Assembly: GCA_020747065.1 (NCBI GenBank)
Contig: JAGMVK010000004.1
Coordinates: forward strand, 2,108,001 to 2,172,000
Source: Cadophora sp. MPI-SDFR-AT-0126
Lineage: Eukaryota > Ascomycota > Leotiomycetes > Helotiales > Ploettnerulaceae
Length of the DNA: 64,000 nt
Direction: 5' to 3'
Shown here in pieces: positions 12,203 through 23,442 of this stretch; positions within the stretch are counted from its first letter, which is position 1; the number at the start of each line of letters is the position of its first letter. Below the pieces are notes generated by a model that was given only the letters and a program-made list of their open reading frames with translations, did no database searches and was not told the origin of the DNA. Both the position numbers and the translations under genes were made by a program.

Positions 12203-13814
12203 ATGTCTGTCCGAAAAGCAGACTCGAGCTCTCTTGATGGCAAAGATATCAAGACAGCATACGATGTCAACGAGCCCATTGAACCATTGTCCGAGATAGC
12301 TACCAATACTGGAGCCGCTGCTGTCATCGATCATCATGCCGAACGAGCTCTCTGCAGGAAGTTTGACTACAGACTTCTTCCCGTACTAGCTGTGATGTAC
12401 CTTTTCAACGCATTGGACAAGGGAAATCTGGGAAACGCAAAGACCGATAATATGGAGGAGGACTTACACTTCAAGGGCAATCAATACAATATCATTCTGA
12501 GCGTGTTCTACGTTCCCTATGTTATCTTCGCTCCTCCTATTGTAGGTCACTCGCTCCATAATATCGGCCGACACTAACTTTCATACCGGCCATGTTAGGG
12601 AAAAAGTTTGGCCCGGCGGTAGTGTTGCCCATCCTGATGGCATGCTTCGGCTCCCTTACAATCCTTGGAGTCGCTGTGAAGAACTTTGCTGGGATGATGA
12701 CTCTCCGCTGGTTTCTAGGTAGGGTTTCCCCTACCTTATGTCCCATGAAAGTACTAATGGTACGGCAGGAATGTCCGAGTCGGCGTTCTTCCCTCTGGTC
12801 ATCTACTACCTAACAACTTTCTACCGACGAGGCGAATTGGCTCGCCGTCTTGCAATCTTCTATGCCGCGAGCAATATTGCGAACGCCTTTTCTGGACTCC
12901 TAGCTTTTGGAGTGTTCCAGATCAAGGATAAGACACTCGATGGTTGGCGTTACCTCTTCCTCATCGAAGGGTCGCTTACGACTCTGTTCGCCATTTTCGC
13001 CTTCTGGTACCTCCCACCTAATGCCGCGGGTGCGAAGTTCCTCAACGAAGAGGAGAGAAAGCTCGCCTATCACCGTATCCAGGTCGATTCCTCATCAGTG
13101 GTTAACGAAAAGTTCAACCTGAAGGACTCTCTCAAGATCTTCAACCAGCCTACAACATACGCATTCTTGGCCATCGAAGTCTGCCTCGGTGTGCCTTTAC
13201 AGTCTGTTTCTCTCTTCCTGCCGCAGATCGTCGCTCGCCTGGGATACAGCAGGGTCAAGACCAACCTATATACTGTAGCTCCCAATGTGAGCGGTGCAGT
13301 CATGCTGCTCATTCTCGCCTTCACATCTGATTTTACCCGTCGAAGAGGCCCCTTCATCACTCTAGGTTTCATCTTCACATTCTGCGGAATGATCATCTAC
13401 GCAACCATCGACGTACTCCACCACACGAACATAGCATATTTCGCAACCTTCATGATGTGCTGGGGAACATCGGCTCCATCAGTCCTACTATCCACGTGGT
13501 ACAACAACAACACTCCACACGAAGGCCGCCGTGTTGTCCTCACTTCAGTTGGCGTTCCGATGGCAAATGTCATGGGCTTGGTATCGAGCAACATCTTCAC
13601 ACCAGGTTCTGCTCCGAAGTATATTCCGGCATTGGCGACTACGGCTGCTTTTGGCGCAACTGGTGCTCTATTGGCTGGACTTTTGAGTTTGTATATGGTG
13701 GTTGATAATAAGAGGAGGGATCGGAAGTTGGGACGGAAATTGGATATCAAGGATGTGCCAACTGAGTTGCTGAGAGATGGCCCCTCTGTTCCGGAATTTA
13801 GATGGTTCCTGTAG
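12203..13814 (+). CDS. MFS permease, anion:cation symporter (Dal5/Tna1-like) family
   Basis: Three exons, about 12203-12545, 12599-12718 and 12769-13814, give 502 aa. Intron 2 (50 nt, CTAAT branch) is clear. For intron 1 the phase demands donor GTCACT at 12546 rather than the nearer GTAGGT at 12542, with acceptor at 12598 and a perfect ACTAAC branch site. Twelve membrane helices are expected. The N-terminus carries the family hallmark FNALDKGNLGNAKTDNMEEDL, and a loop-2/3 region reads MMTLRWFLGMSESAFFPLVIYYLTTFY. This is the ACS family that moves organic anions such as allantoate, nicotinate, pantothenate or biotin across the plasma membrane. The substrate cannot be read from sequence. The gene stands alone between the phosphatase and NIC96. 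Confidence 0.85.
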
Positions 13815-14481
13815 GTAGGGGAAGAGAAGGATATGGTGATGATTTATGACCAGAGATGGTGAAAAAAAAATATACACAGTGATGACTTTTGAACTGAGAT
13901 TTAGCGGAAAAAATATGTTTGGTCAACAAATGATTCGTAGGCCAACATTTGAATAGATAATTTCAGAAGATTACCTTATTATTTAGAAAAGATTTCATAT
14001 CAGAGCTGAGTTTACATGCTACTCTTACATGCTATATACTGTTATCTTCTCCAAATGCAAATTGTTTTTGAGAAGCTTTCTTCTTCGTCCTCAGAAATCT
14101 TGTGATCGCGAGCGCGTTGTTTTCGCTAAACGCCCCCAATGAACCTATTGTCTCTAATCGCAATAGCAACATCAAATTTAGCAGTAATTGCCTTCCTTTG
14201 CTTAAATTTCTACTGTGTTATTTTATATCAATTCTAAATAGACTTAGTCTCCCCTTCAAAAGCTTCGCATTAGATCAAACACATTTTTCGCGCAAAGATA
14301 CGCTGCACATTTGGACCTCTCAGGCTGCACAGGCTCACGTTCCAATCAGGGCCCGTCCACTGGTCAACAGCCTCGTCAACTCGCTCAAAAAAATCGCGTC
14401 CGCCATCTCTACACAACCCACGCTCACTCTGAGCGCAACATCGCGCATCTTCTTGCTCATTCGTCCCTCCACCACGTCGCA
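13815..14481 (+). other. Intergenic and NIC96 leader
   Basis: An A/T-rich stretch of 667 bp lies between the permease stop and the NIC96 start. The frame ahead of NIC96 is open but has no good start and reads as low-complexity leader. No separate gene is seen. Confidence 0.4.
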
Positions 14482-17400
14482 ATGTCATCTCTATTCGGTA
14501 ACCTCAATAATGCAGCGAAATCTGATAGTGGCGGCCTCTTTGGATCCAAGCCTGCAGCTCCTGCAGCCACGGGAGGGAGCTTGTTTGGAGGGCTAGGCAC
14601 ATCGAGCGCGACATCACAACCTGCGACCACGGGCACTGCGGGCGGAGGGCTGTTTGGGTCGAGTTTGGGAGGTCTGGGATTAGGTAGCAGTACACAGCCG
14701 CAGCAATCGCAGCAACCAAGCACCACTGGAGGGGGCATGTTTGGGAGCCTAGGGGGAGCTACATCACAACCCGCTGGAGGAAGCATCTTTGGTGGACTTG
14801 GAACAAGCACGCAGCAAAATAATGCAAACAACATGTTTGGTGGATTGAATGCTGGATCAACGTCTCAGCCTCAACAAACTGGTGGACTTGGTGCTTCCAG
14901 CTCAGCTCCTCTCCAACAGTCTCAGCAAGCTGGTCAAAACAATGCCTACTTCGATGCCATTCTGGAACGCAGTCGGAAGAGAGCGCATGCCGAAGCCATA
15001 TCTGAGGACCTCCCACAGCTCCAGCTCGGCCTCGGAGATCTGCGACAGCGTATCAAGCGCCTTGGGCCAAGCAAGACCAACCTCACGGATGGCAGGGCTC
15101 ATTATTTACTCGCAGCTTCAGGCGTAGATCCAGGTGCAGTAGTGAGAGACCTAAGTGCTTTTGCCCCAACACCTGCGAGAACAGACCGACCCCAGGCGCC
15201 AGAAGTACAGGACACAGATGTGGAATCATACCTTGCCAATCTGCAGACGCAGACTACGTTGAGCATGATCTCGGACGGATTGTCTAGATCGGTTCGCGAT
15301 TTCGATGCTTTCTTGGAGGATAATGTCACGATGGAATGGGATGCTCAGCGAAAGCGGATATATCAACATTTCGGCATTCGTCCAAAGGAGTCTGTGGTAC
15401 CTGGTGGAAGTGGAAGCTTTGCTGCGACTACGAGTGATTCACAAGGTGGATTCGGAAGATCGAGAAGAACCAAGGCGGCTGCTCTTGCGGGATCGCGAGC
15501 TTCTGGCATTGGTGGTGGAAACGGTGGTGGGTCTGGAGGTGGTAATGCAAGCGGATTTGGTGGGTTTGGTGACAGCGGCTTTGGGAAGTCGAGCATGCAA
15601 AAGTCTATCATTGGAGCTGCTGGTCCAATTGGTACTGGCCACCAACCACTGTTCGCGGATGTTGAGAAGGAGTTGGAGGCAACCGGCGCAAGCGTAGCAG
15701 CTCCTCACGATCGATTCCAGCGGGAGAAGCAGAACAAATATGCCGAGAAAGTGCAACTGTTGAACCACGCGAGACTGGACAGACAGCCATACCCGATTTC
15801 GAAAGAGTTCGCAGATGTCGTCAATGTCTCAGGTGATCAACATGGGCCTGATCTAGTCAAGGCATACAGAGCTTTGATGTCGATAGTTGGGGAGGACCCA
15901 GAAGCAAAGTCGTTTTCGGAAAATAGGACAGCCAAGGAGCGCGAGTTTGCAGAAGCTTACACTTCCGAATCTCGTTCCAGTGCAGCGTCGCAAGTCCTGA
16001 GACGACGGGTTCTGCGTGGAGGCGCAAGATGTTTGGAGAAGCTGGCTTTCGAGAAGATGGAGGTCATGATCACGAAGAACCCTCGAGATGCTAACCTTGG
16101 AGGAGTCCCGAATGTCATCAATAAGATCAAGGCTTATGTGCGTGTTCTAGCTGTCAAGAAGACCCTCACCGCAGACAATTCTGACTTGCAAATGCTTGGG
16201 GACGATTATGTCTGGGCACTCATCTACTTTCTCCTGAGGACTGGCCATGTTGAGGAGGCAAAGGAGTATGTTCTTGGCAACTTGGTAGTTTTCCGAGCTC
16301 TCGATCGCAACTTCAGTGCATACATCAATGCCTACGCTTCGAATGATGATAGGAGACTGAACGACGAGCTCCAGGTCCGCATCAATGCCGAATACAACCA
16401 ACGTCTTCGTATCGCACCAGAAAACTCGATCGATCCTTATCGCATGGCTTGTTACAAGCTCATTGGACGCTGCGATCTTAGAAGCAGAACTTTGGATGGG
16501 ATCAACCAGGACATCGAGGATTTCGCCTGGAACCAACTTGTTCTTGCCAGAGAAACAAACAAAGTCGATTCAATGGCAAGCGAAGTCTACGATCTTAGTC
16601 AAGCTCAGCAGACCATTAGGGAAATCGGCAACCGATTCTTCTCACCAGCAGCAGCTGGCGGTGCCAACATTGGCAGCTCTTTCGGTGCATTCGTTTTCCT
16701 TCAGATCGCACTTGGCATGTTTGAAGAAGCTGTCAGCTTTCTATACAAGTATTCTTACGTCGACGGTGTCCATCTTGCAATTGCTTTGGACTTCTATGGT
16801 CTTCTCCGAGTATCAGATCCAACAAGCGGGAACCAAGATCTTCTTAGTCGAACGACCACAAACTTACCCCAGATCAGCTTTGCTCGGATGGTTGGCCTTT
16901 ACACCCGCGATTTCAGAGCTGCGAATGTTTCTGCCGCTGTTGACTACCTCGTTTTGATCTGCCTCAACAAGGATCTCCCTGGCCAGGCGGGAGCTAATTA
17001 CACCATGACTTGTCACGAAAGCTTACGGGAGCTTGCACTCGAGAGCAGAGAGTTTGCACTTCTCTTGGGCGATATGCGAAGCGATGGACAGCGTATCAAT
17101 GGCCTCATCGAGGATCGCGTTCGCTTGATCGGCTTGCAAGATGCAGGCGAGTTCATGCGAACCATAACCCTGCAAGCCGCAAGTGTCGCGGACGATAATG
17201 GACGCACGACCGATGCTGTATTGCTATACCACCTTGCTACAGAGTACGACAATGTCATCATCACCATCAACCGAGCACTCAGCGAAGCAGTTGCCACTCC
17301 TCTTGGTCAAGAACCAGCCAAGTTACAGCCACTCAAGGCTCGACCTGTCAACGATCAGCAGAATATCCAAGGAACTGAGTCCAGTCTCACGTCTATCGAT

Positions 17401-17931
17401 GATCCCTTTATTCTGTCGGAGAAAATGTCACGTATCTATACCGGCCAGATGTACCGGTCTAAGATCAAGCTTCAGAATCAAGAAGCTTGTGTTGCTTTAC
17501 AGACAATGTATCAAGCTAAGAATATGGTTGAGAATAGCAGATGGACTGATGCACTTGACGTGAGTTCTTCTACCCCTTAAAAAGAAATGACTGTACTAAT
17601 AATTTCATAGCTTATGAAGAGTCTTGATATCCTTCCACTCGCTGCCAGGGGAGATCCGTCGATCATCCGAAGCTGTGCCACCAAGTTCACGTCGCTGCCT
17701 CAACCAGTCGCCCAAAATGTTCCTAATCTGTTGATGTGGTCCATCATGTGCTGCAGAAACCAGCGGCTTATTCTACAGAACAGCCAATTCGGTGGCAACG
17801 AGGGTACCAGACAGGCGATGATCGCGGAATTCAAGCAGACGAATATGGACTTGACAACCTATACCAGTCAACTGAGATATAGGTTCCCAGCTCACATCCA
17901 TGAGGCATTAGCTAGGGCACAATCGGAGTAA
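14482..17931 (+). CDS. NIC96: Nucleoporin NIC96 (Nup93) with FG-rich N-terminus
   Basis: Two exons, 14482-17559 and 17611-17931, give 1132 aa; the 51-nt intron has TACTAAT and TTTCATAG. Residues 1-150 hold spaced GLFG/LFG/MFG motifs in a Ser/Thr/Gln/Gly linker (SLFGNL, GLFGSK, SLFGGLG, MFGGLN), as in FG nucleoporins. A helical segment (YFDAILERSRKRAHAE, about 154-169) fits the site that recruits the Nsp1-Nup49-Nup57 trimer. A glycine-rich linker at about 345-370 precedes the large alpha-solenoid of the Nic96 family, including the conserved WALIYFLLRTGHVEEA and the ending LRYRFPAHIHEAL. Nic96 is a core scaffold of the inner ring of the nuclear pore. The start MSSLFGN is chosen because the open frame upstream is poor in protein-like sequence. 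Length fits filamentous-fungal Nic96, which is longer than the roughly 840-aa yeast protein. Confidence 0.92.
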
Positions 17932-18699
17932 AGTGGTAATACAGAATCGATGCTGGTATTGGTTGCATGGATGGAAAGTTTGGCCATGATTAAGGTCCAC
18001 AATCGGCTGACCTTGTTGGCATCTTGGCTAGGTTTTGGGTCAAGACAAAACTGGATGGGTCATCCAAAAAATAGATACCTTTGATGTATTATAAAAACGG
18101 AGAGATGGAGAAGGGGAGATGATAAGGGATATGATAATAGATTATCACGAGGCACTTTGATGTCTCTTCTCAATCTTGATACCTTACTTTTCGTCCGCGA
18201 CTTGTTGTCGTTAGCCTCGAGCTCTTCGCCTCTATATGTCACAAGATCATCATGTAGCTTTACAAGCTGTGGTGTCTTCTCAATTATTACTGCGAGTCAT
18301 TCGTGACGGCCTCATACGAGATCATTGGCTCATATTTCTGATAGTCTCTTCCAAGTGACTGCTGACGAGATTCTGCAACTGAATGACTCGAGGGTATCTC
18401 TGATTGGCTACGCCTCATGACTCGCCATCTTGGCGCCAAAATTTAGCAGCCCAGTACGGAGAGACCTCCAGACCCCCAATTTTTTCCAGCTTCCCATCCA
18501 TCCCGTCGCCAGCTCATCGTCGACCGCGCATGACTCAAGTTCCCCATTGCATCTGCAAATACATGACAGCTTCGGAATCGCAAAAACACAATTGAACTGA
18601 GAATCTGAGAGTTCGCTCCACGAAACCTCCAGATTCCATTGCCTCATACCCATGCAATAAAACAGAAGATCTGGCCCACGCCGACGGGAGCTCGCAGCA
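17932..18699. other. Intergenic, NIC96 / bZIP
   Basis: No convincing coding frame is present. It holds the NIC96 3' UTR and the promoter and leader of the bZIP gene. Confidence 0.4.
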
Positions 18700-20303
18700 A
18701 TGCCAGCGGGCGAGGGAGTTACGCCGCAGCTTCCACAGCAACAGACCCAGCAAAACCAGCAGAATCAGCAACAACAGCAGCAGCAAAAGCGGGATTTCTC
18801 AGAGGACGCCCCGTCACCTGCGGACCCTTCCTCAGACAGCAGTAAGAAGCGGAGGACGACAGGTACCAGCTCGAGGGGTGTTGCAAACCTCACTCCAGAC
18901 CAGCTTGCGAAGAAACGTGCGAACGATCGAGAAGCTCAGCGGGCGATCCGGGAGAGGACGAAGAATCAGATTGAGAATCTTGAGCTGAAGATTCGGGAGC
19001 TGACGTCTCAGCAACCCTACCAGGAGCTCCAACATGTTATACGGCAGAAGGAGTCGGTCGAGGCAGAGAATGTGGAGATCAAGAAGAGACTGAATTCTAT
19101 TCTGCTGTTGATACAACCTATACTTGGGCAACACTGTTAGTAAATGGATGTCGTGCTTGTTGACTGTGCTGTGCTGATCACTATATAGCTCAAGATGGAC
19201 CCTCCATGTACAATTCTCCTGCACCACATTACGTCCCAAATCGGCCTGGATCTTCGAATTTCACTTCAACGACGCCGAATAGTGGAGCCTCTCCCGTTGT
19301 AGGTGCCGGTGGAGGACCTCAATGGCAAGCACCAAGTGCGCCTATGGGCCATGGGCTAGGAAACTACTCCCAGATGCTGAATGCACAGGCCCAGCTATCA
19401 AAGCAAAAGCATGATATGGCACACAATCTAGATATGGGTCCAGAGAGGCTTGGACTGGATTTCCTCCTTGACGGCACGCAAAGAATCAATAAGATTCCAA
19501 ACGGTACGAATGGAACAAGTGACCCAGCGTTCCAGCCAATGCCTCGTGGACAAGATAGTCCAGTACATCACAGAAGCAACTCGATCAGTAGTCATTCCGG
19601 GTACCCTCCAGTAAATGGACAAGAAATGACCGGTCATGCCGCGCCCATCCGGAATGGACCTCCAACCTGCCCCCTAGACAACATTCTACTAGATTTCCTC
19701 CACGAGAAACAACAGCAAGCAGCCGAAGGAGTAGCTACTCCCAAATTAGTGGGGCCAGCTTACCCGAGCGTCTCTTCTCTCCTCAACCCATCGAAAGCAG
19801 CAACCTCTCACCCGCTGTCAAAGGTCTTCACCGACATCCTAGCCACCTTCCCCGATCTCTCTACCCTACCCGAAAAGGTCGCCACGCTCTATATCATGTT
19901 CCTCATCATGCGCTGGCAGATCGCACCCACGCAAGAAAACTACGACCGACTCCCCGACTGGGTAACTCCTCGGCCGTCTCAGCTCTTCACTCCCCATCCA
20001 GCTTGGATTGACCATCTTCCTTTCCCCAAGATGCGAGACCGTCTGGTTCGGGATTACAACCCAAGGGATTATCTGTTTGATAATTTCTTCATCCCTTTCA
20101 CAACGACGATAAGTGTCAATTGGCCGTACGAGCCGACGGATACGTTATTGTCTGGTGCGGATGGCGAGGATCTAGTCATCAATCCTGTGTTTGAAAGGCA
20201 TTTGAGACGTCTGGAGAATTGGAGTCTTGGCCCGGCGTTTGCTAAAGCTTTTCCTGGATTGCAAGATACGTATCGTCTGAAGATTGAGGGAGACAGAAGA
20301 TAA
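18700..20303 (+). CDS. bZIP transcription factor with C-terminal DUF3425
   Basis: Two exons, 18700-19135 and 19189-20303, give 516 aa. The 53-nt intron uses donor GTTAGT, the only one that keeps phase. Residues 1-35 are Gln-rich (runs of up to seven Q). A basic region with KKRANDREAQRAIRERTK (about 70-87) is followed by leucine-zipper heptads to about residue 140 (IENLELKIRELTS, LQHVIRQKESVEAEN). A disordered Pro/Ser/Asn-rich middle leads to a C-terminal DUF3425 domain (about 310-510: CPLDNILLDFLHEKQQ, HPLSKVFTDILATFPDL, RDYNPRDYLFDNFFIPF). This bZIP-DUF3425 pairing is a common Pezizomycotina nuclear regulator class linked to stress and secondary-metabolism control; targets are not inferable here. 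Confidence 0.9.
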
Positions 20304-21188
20304 GCAAAACATTCCGCCTCTTCATCTCTTGGCATCTCATTCACTCGCCTGAATCTCTACATCATATCTCTCATACTGTCATAAAAGAAAGGTCTTCGGT
20401 TTTGTAAAATTATTGGTGCATTTTCACCCTTAAGATATGTGGTTGGTCGGTTGGTCGGTCGGATTACTGTTACTGTCTCTTTTTGTTGTTTAAACGTTCG
20501 GATTTCTTGTTTCCAGCTATTAGCTTTGCGCGAGAAGACAATGGGTAGATGGAAAATATGGCTGTTAGGCCATGGAGACATTACAGCAAGGCGTTATTAG
20601 ATGGCTATTACGGAAGTGGCTGGCTGGTTGCATTGGTAGAGCTGGGGATTGGGGACTGGTGGTGATATAGGGTTGTTTGATTCACTGGCTGCATAGAATC
20701 GTGTAGGGATCAGATAACTATTGCGAATGCAAGAAAATTGAACGTGAGATTGAGAGTATAATGTGCGTCTAGTGACTCCTGGGGCGACATGGTTCTTTCT
20801 AGATTCGGCGTTGTTATCAGCGAAGAGGATAGATCTCTTCAACTCCTTCGACTCGCGTGAAGACACAGCGGTAGAGTGAAATTGTAGTAGCTTGTCATGT
20901 TTGGCTCATGCAGAATTTTTTACCGAGTAAGCCATTTATTTCTGTACTGTACGTACTTCCTTAAATTACGTAGGAGCGCTCGCCGCTGGTGAGGCTTGTA
21001 TTTTCATTCGCTTAGGCGAAGATCAACACAGCAGCAGTGAAACACATGCAGCACATTCAAAAGGGAGTAACATTGTAGCATTTGGTCGCCCCCAACAAAG
21101 ATAACAGAATTAAGATTATGATACGGCACAGCTTCTACTCTTAAAGCGGCCAAGGAATGGAAAATCATTATCAGACACATTCGCAAGC
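20304..21188. other. Convergent intergenic region
   Basis: This lies between the 3' ends of the bZIP gene (+) and the GPI-type protein gene (-). A short GGTTGGTCGGTTGGTCGGTCGG tandem tract lies at about 20441-20461. No gene is seen. Confidence 0.4.
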
Positions 21189-22605
21189 TCACAGCCAAAC
21201 CATCAACCCGCCTATGGCAACAAACACGGTCGAGTACCACATCAGCCACGACTCGCCACGCAGACTCGACGCAATACTTGCACCGGTCGAATTCGCGCCC
21301 GTAGAATCACCTCCTGTACTACCACTCGAGCCACTTCCCGAACTGCCTCCAGACGAACCACCACCACTCACCGCACTACTCGACGGATTCCCACTCGCAG
21401 CACTCGCACTCGTCTCCTCGGGCTCCGTCGACTCTGTGGTACTCGAAGTCGAAGTCGTCGGACTCGACGTTGGTGGAGTCGATGTGATCGAGTCAGTAGG
21501 CGAAGGACCTGGATCAGCAGCCTCGGGTGGCGTGGGGCTTGGGAAGCTGACTGAGAAGGCGGAGAAGCTCTGGGATGCGATGGAGGAGGCTGTCGCTTCG
21601 ACGGAGAAGATGGTGGTGGTGGTGATTTCGGTGGAGGTCGTTGTGGTGTAGGTTGTGGTTGCGACGGGGCGGATTGTCCAGTAATAGGAGAAGTAGTACC
21701 TGGATGGAAAAGTTAGTATGCATATAACGGTCTAGACCAGAGATAATCTGTCAGGGGAGGGGGAATGCGAGGCACTTACCATGTAATAGTAAAAGAATAC
21801 CAAATCAGCACATCCTGCTGAATCTCCGTAGTCGTCGGCGGCTGCGTAACAATAATCTGGCGCGTCGTCGTGGGATTACTTCGAATGGTCGATGTAACAC
21901 CTCCTGTCACAGCAGCAGTGCACTGCGGATCCGTACAGCAGACTCCTCGCCCTGCGTACAAGTAGCAATGATTCCCAGCCTCGCAGTAGTTTCCGTCAAG
22001 ACAGCACTCTCCGTCTTTGATGGCGCATTTTCCCGTGGAACAGCATTTGAAGCCAACGGGACAGGTTCCAAAGGTGCAGCAGGCTTCGCCGGGATCAGTA
22101 CAGTAGGAAGTTCCACAGCAGGACCTATACGCAATTTAGAGTTAGTGATCGCATATTAGGCATATTTTATGAAGAGAATAAAACAAGTCCCAGGAATTCC
22201 TGACTCCCGAGAGAGAGGATTGAAATAGAAGTAAAATAGAGTGGGCTCGACCAATACGTACTGTCCGGCGTCGCAGCAGGCAGATGTACAACAGACTCCA
22301 GTGGTGGGACAACAACCATTGTTATCTGCGGAATCATGTTAGATGGGAAAGGTGTAGTTGGAGAGAAGGGGAGGTTACGTACTGGGACAAGGCCCGTATC
22401 CTGCGTCTAGGCAAGTTCGTTGTCTCTTGTTCAACCATGAATTGATGAGCGATCTGCCATCGAGAGGCATACTGCCAAATTTTCCGCCATTTTGCTTAGC
22501 GTCGAGACTCAATGCGAGAGGAGGCTGGTCGAGGAGGTCAGAGTCTTGTGACGAAGCTGTCAAGGTGAGGAGGAGAAGGAGGAGTAGATTTCGTAGTTGA
22601 AACAT
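21189..22605 (-). CDS. Secreted cysteine-rich, GPI-anchored-type surface protein
   Basis: Four exons, 22605-22383, 22325-22262, 22124-21780 and 21699-21189, give 380 aa; all four phases agree. A signal peptide (MFQLRNLLLLLLLTLTASS) is followed by a possible dibasic site (NKRQRTC). Residues about 65-175 form a cysteine-rich region with many CC pairs (NNGCC, GVCCTSACC, SCCGTSYC, EACC, KCCSTGKC, ECC, GVCCTDPQC). A Ser/Thr-rich stalk follows, then a small-residue Gly/Ser tract and a hydrophobic tail (WYSTVFVAIGGLMVWL) typical of GPI attachment. Such proteins decorate the fungal plasma membrane or wall. No enzymatic domain is visible. Codon composition in the stalk is repetitive (TCG/ACG/AGT). Confidence 0.8.
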
Positions 22606-23442
22606 TGTCTACAGATTTCTTGAAGCTCGAATCTAAAAAAATTTGTGGCTTCCCACAATGCAGGGACACCGACACTTTTAAAGCTCTTCCTCGGCTCCAT
22701 ATCTGTCGAAGAGCCCTGAGAGCCTTGCCAAGATCCCCCGAATGGTTGCATACTATCCTGGTTGAGAATTGAGCATCGTGCAGTATGAGAATTGGGAAAG
22801 GCGGTTGTCCGTAAAGCAGGAACCACGACAATCTGGTTCAGCCGTCTGAGTCGGAGCCAATCACACCTTAAAGGTCACTCAGGGATTCCAAGCCGGCCGG
22901 GACAGCTGGCAGACTCAATTGTCGATCGCCGACATCATAGCTGAAAGAGCACAACTTTGTTAAAATAGACATCGCAAATTGAGGAAATGATGCCCAACAT
23001 AGGACGAATGCCAAGATATAGACAACAGACGAAGGATTGTGGCTTTCGTCTAAATTGACGTAACGCCAATTGAAAACGTTCCTTAGAGCCACCAACTTCT
23101 AGGGCTGACAGCTGTCCGTCTGATTGGGTTCTGACAGCACGAGATCGATAGAACGGTTCTTTTGCAGGAATGGGTGAGGAAATAAGCTCCAGGCTTTTTG
23201 ATGTCATCTTCGCCCGGCTTCGGGACAACTTCATGAGAGCAACAGTGCGATTGGTGTCTGTGGCAGCAGGATGGCTTTTTCAAGCTTTTGAGGTGGTACT
23301 TTTGTCTCTCCTCTTCCCGCTCTGTGTGAGAGCGAGAAGAGCTGCTTGAGCCGCATGTCTCACCACCAACTTGACGACAAGTATGGAGTTTGGCAGGAAA
23401 GAGTAAGTGTCCCATTATTTTGAACCCCCTCGTTTCCGAGTA
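22606..23442. other. Intergenic, promoter of the GPI-type gene
   Basis: No coding frame with recognisable content is present. It should include the promoter of the surface protein gene and the 3' UTR of the Abp2-like gene, both on the minus strand. Confidence 0.4.

Noticed and set aside
14457..16536. Long antisense frames across NIC96
   Set aside because: They are shadows of the Gly/Ser-rich and solenoid coding sequence.
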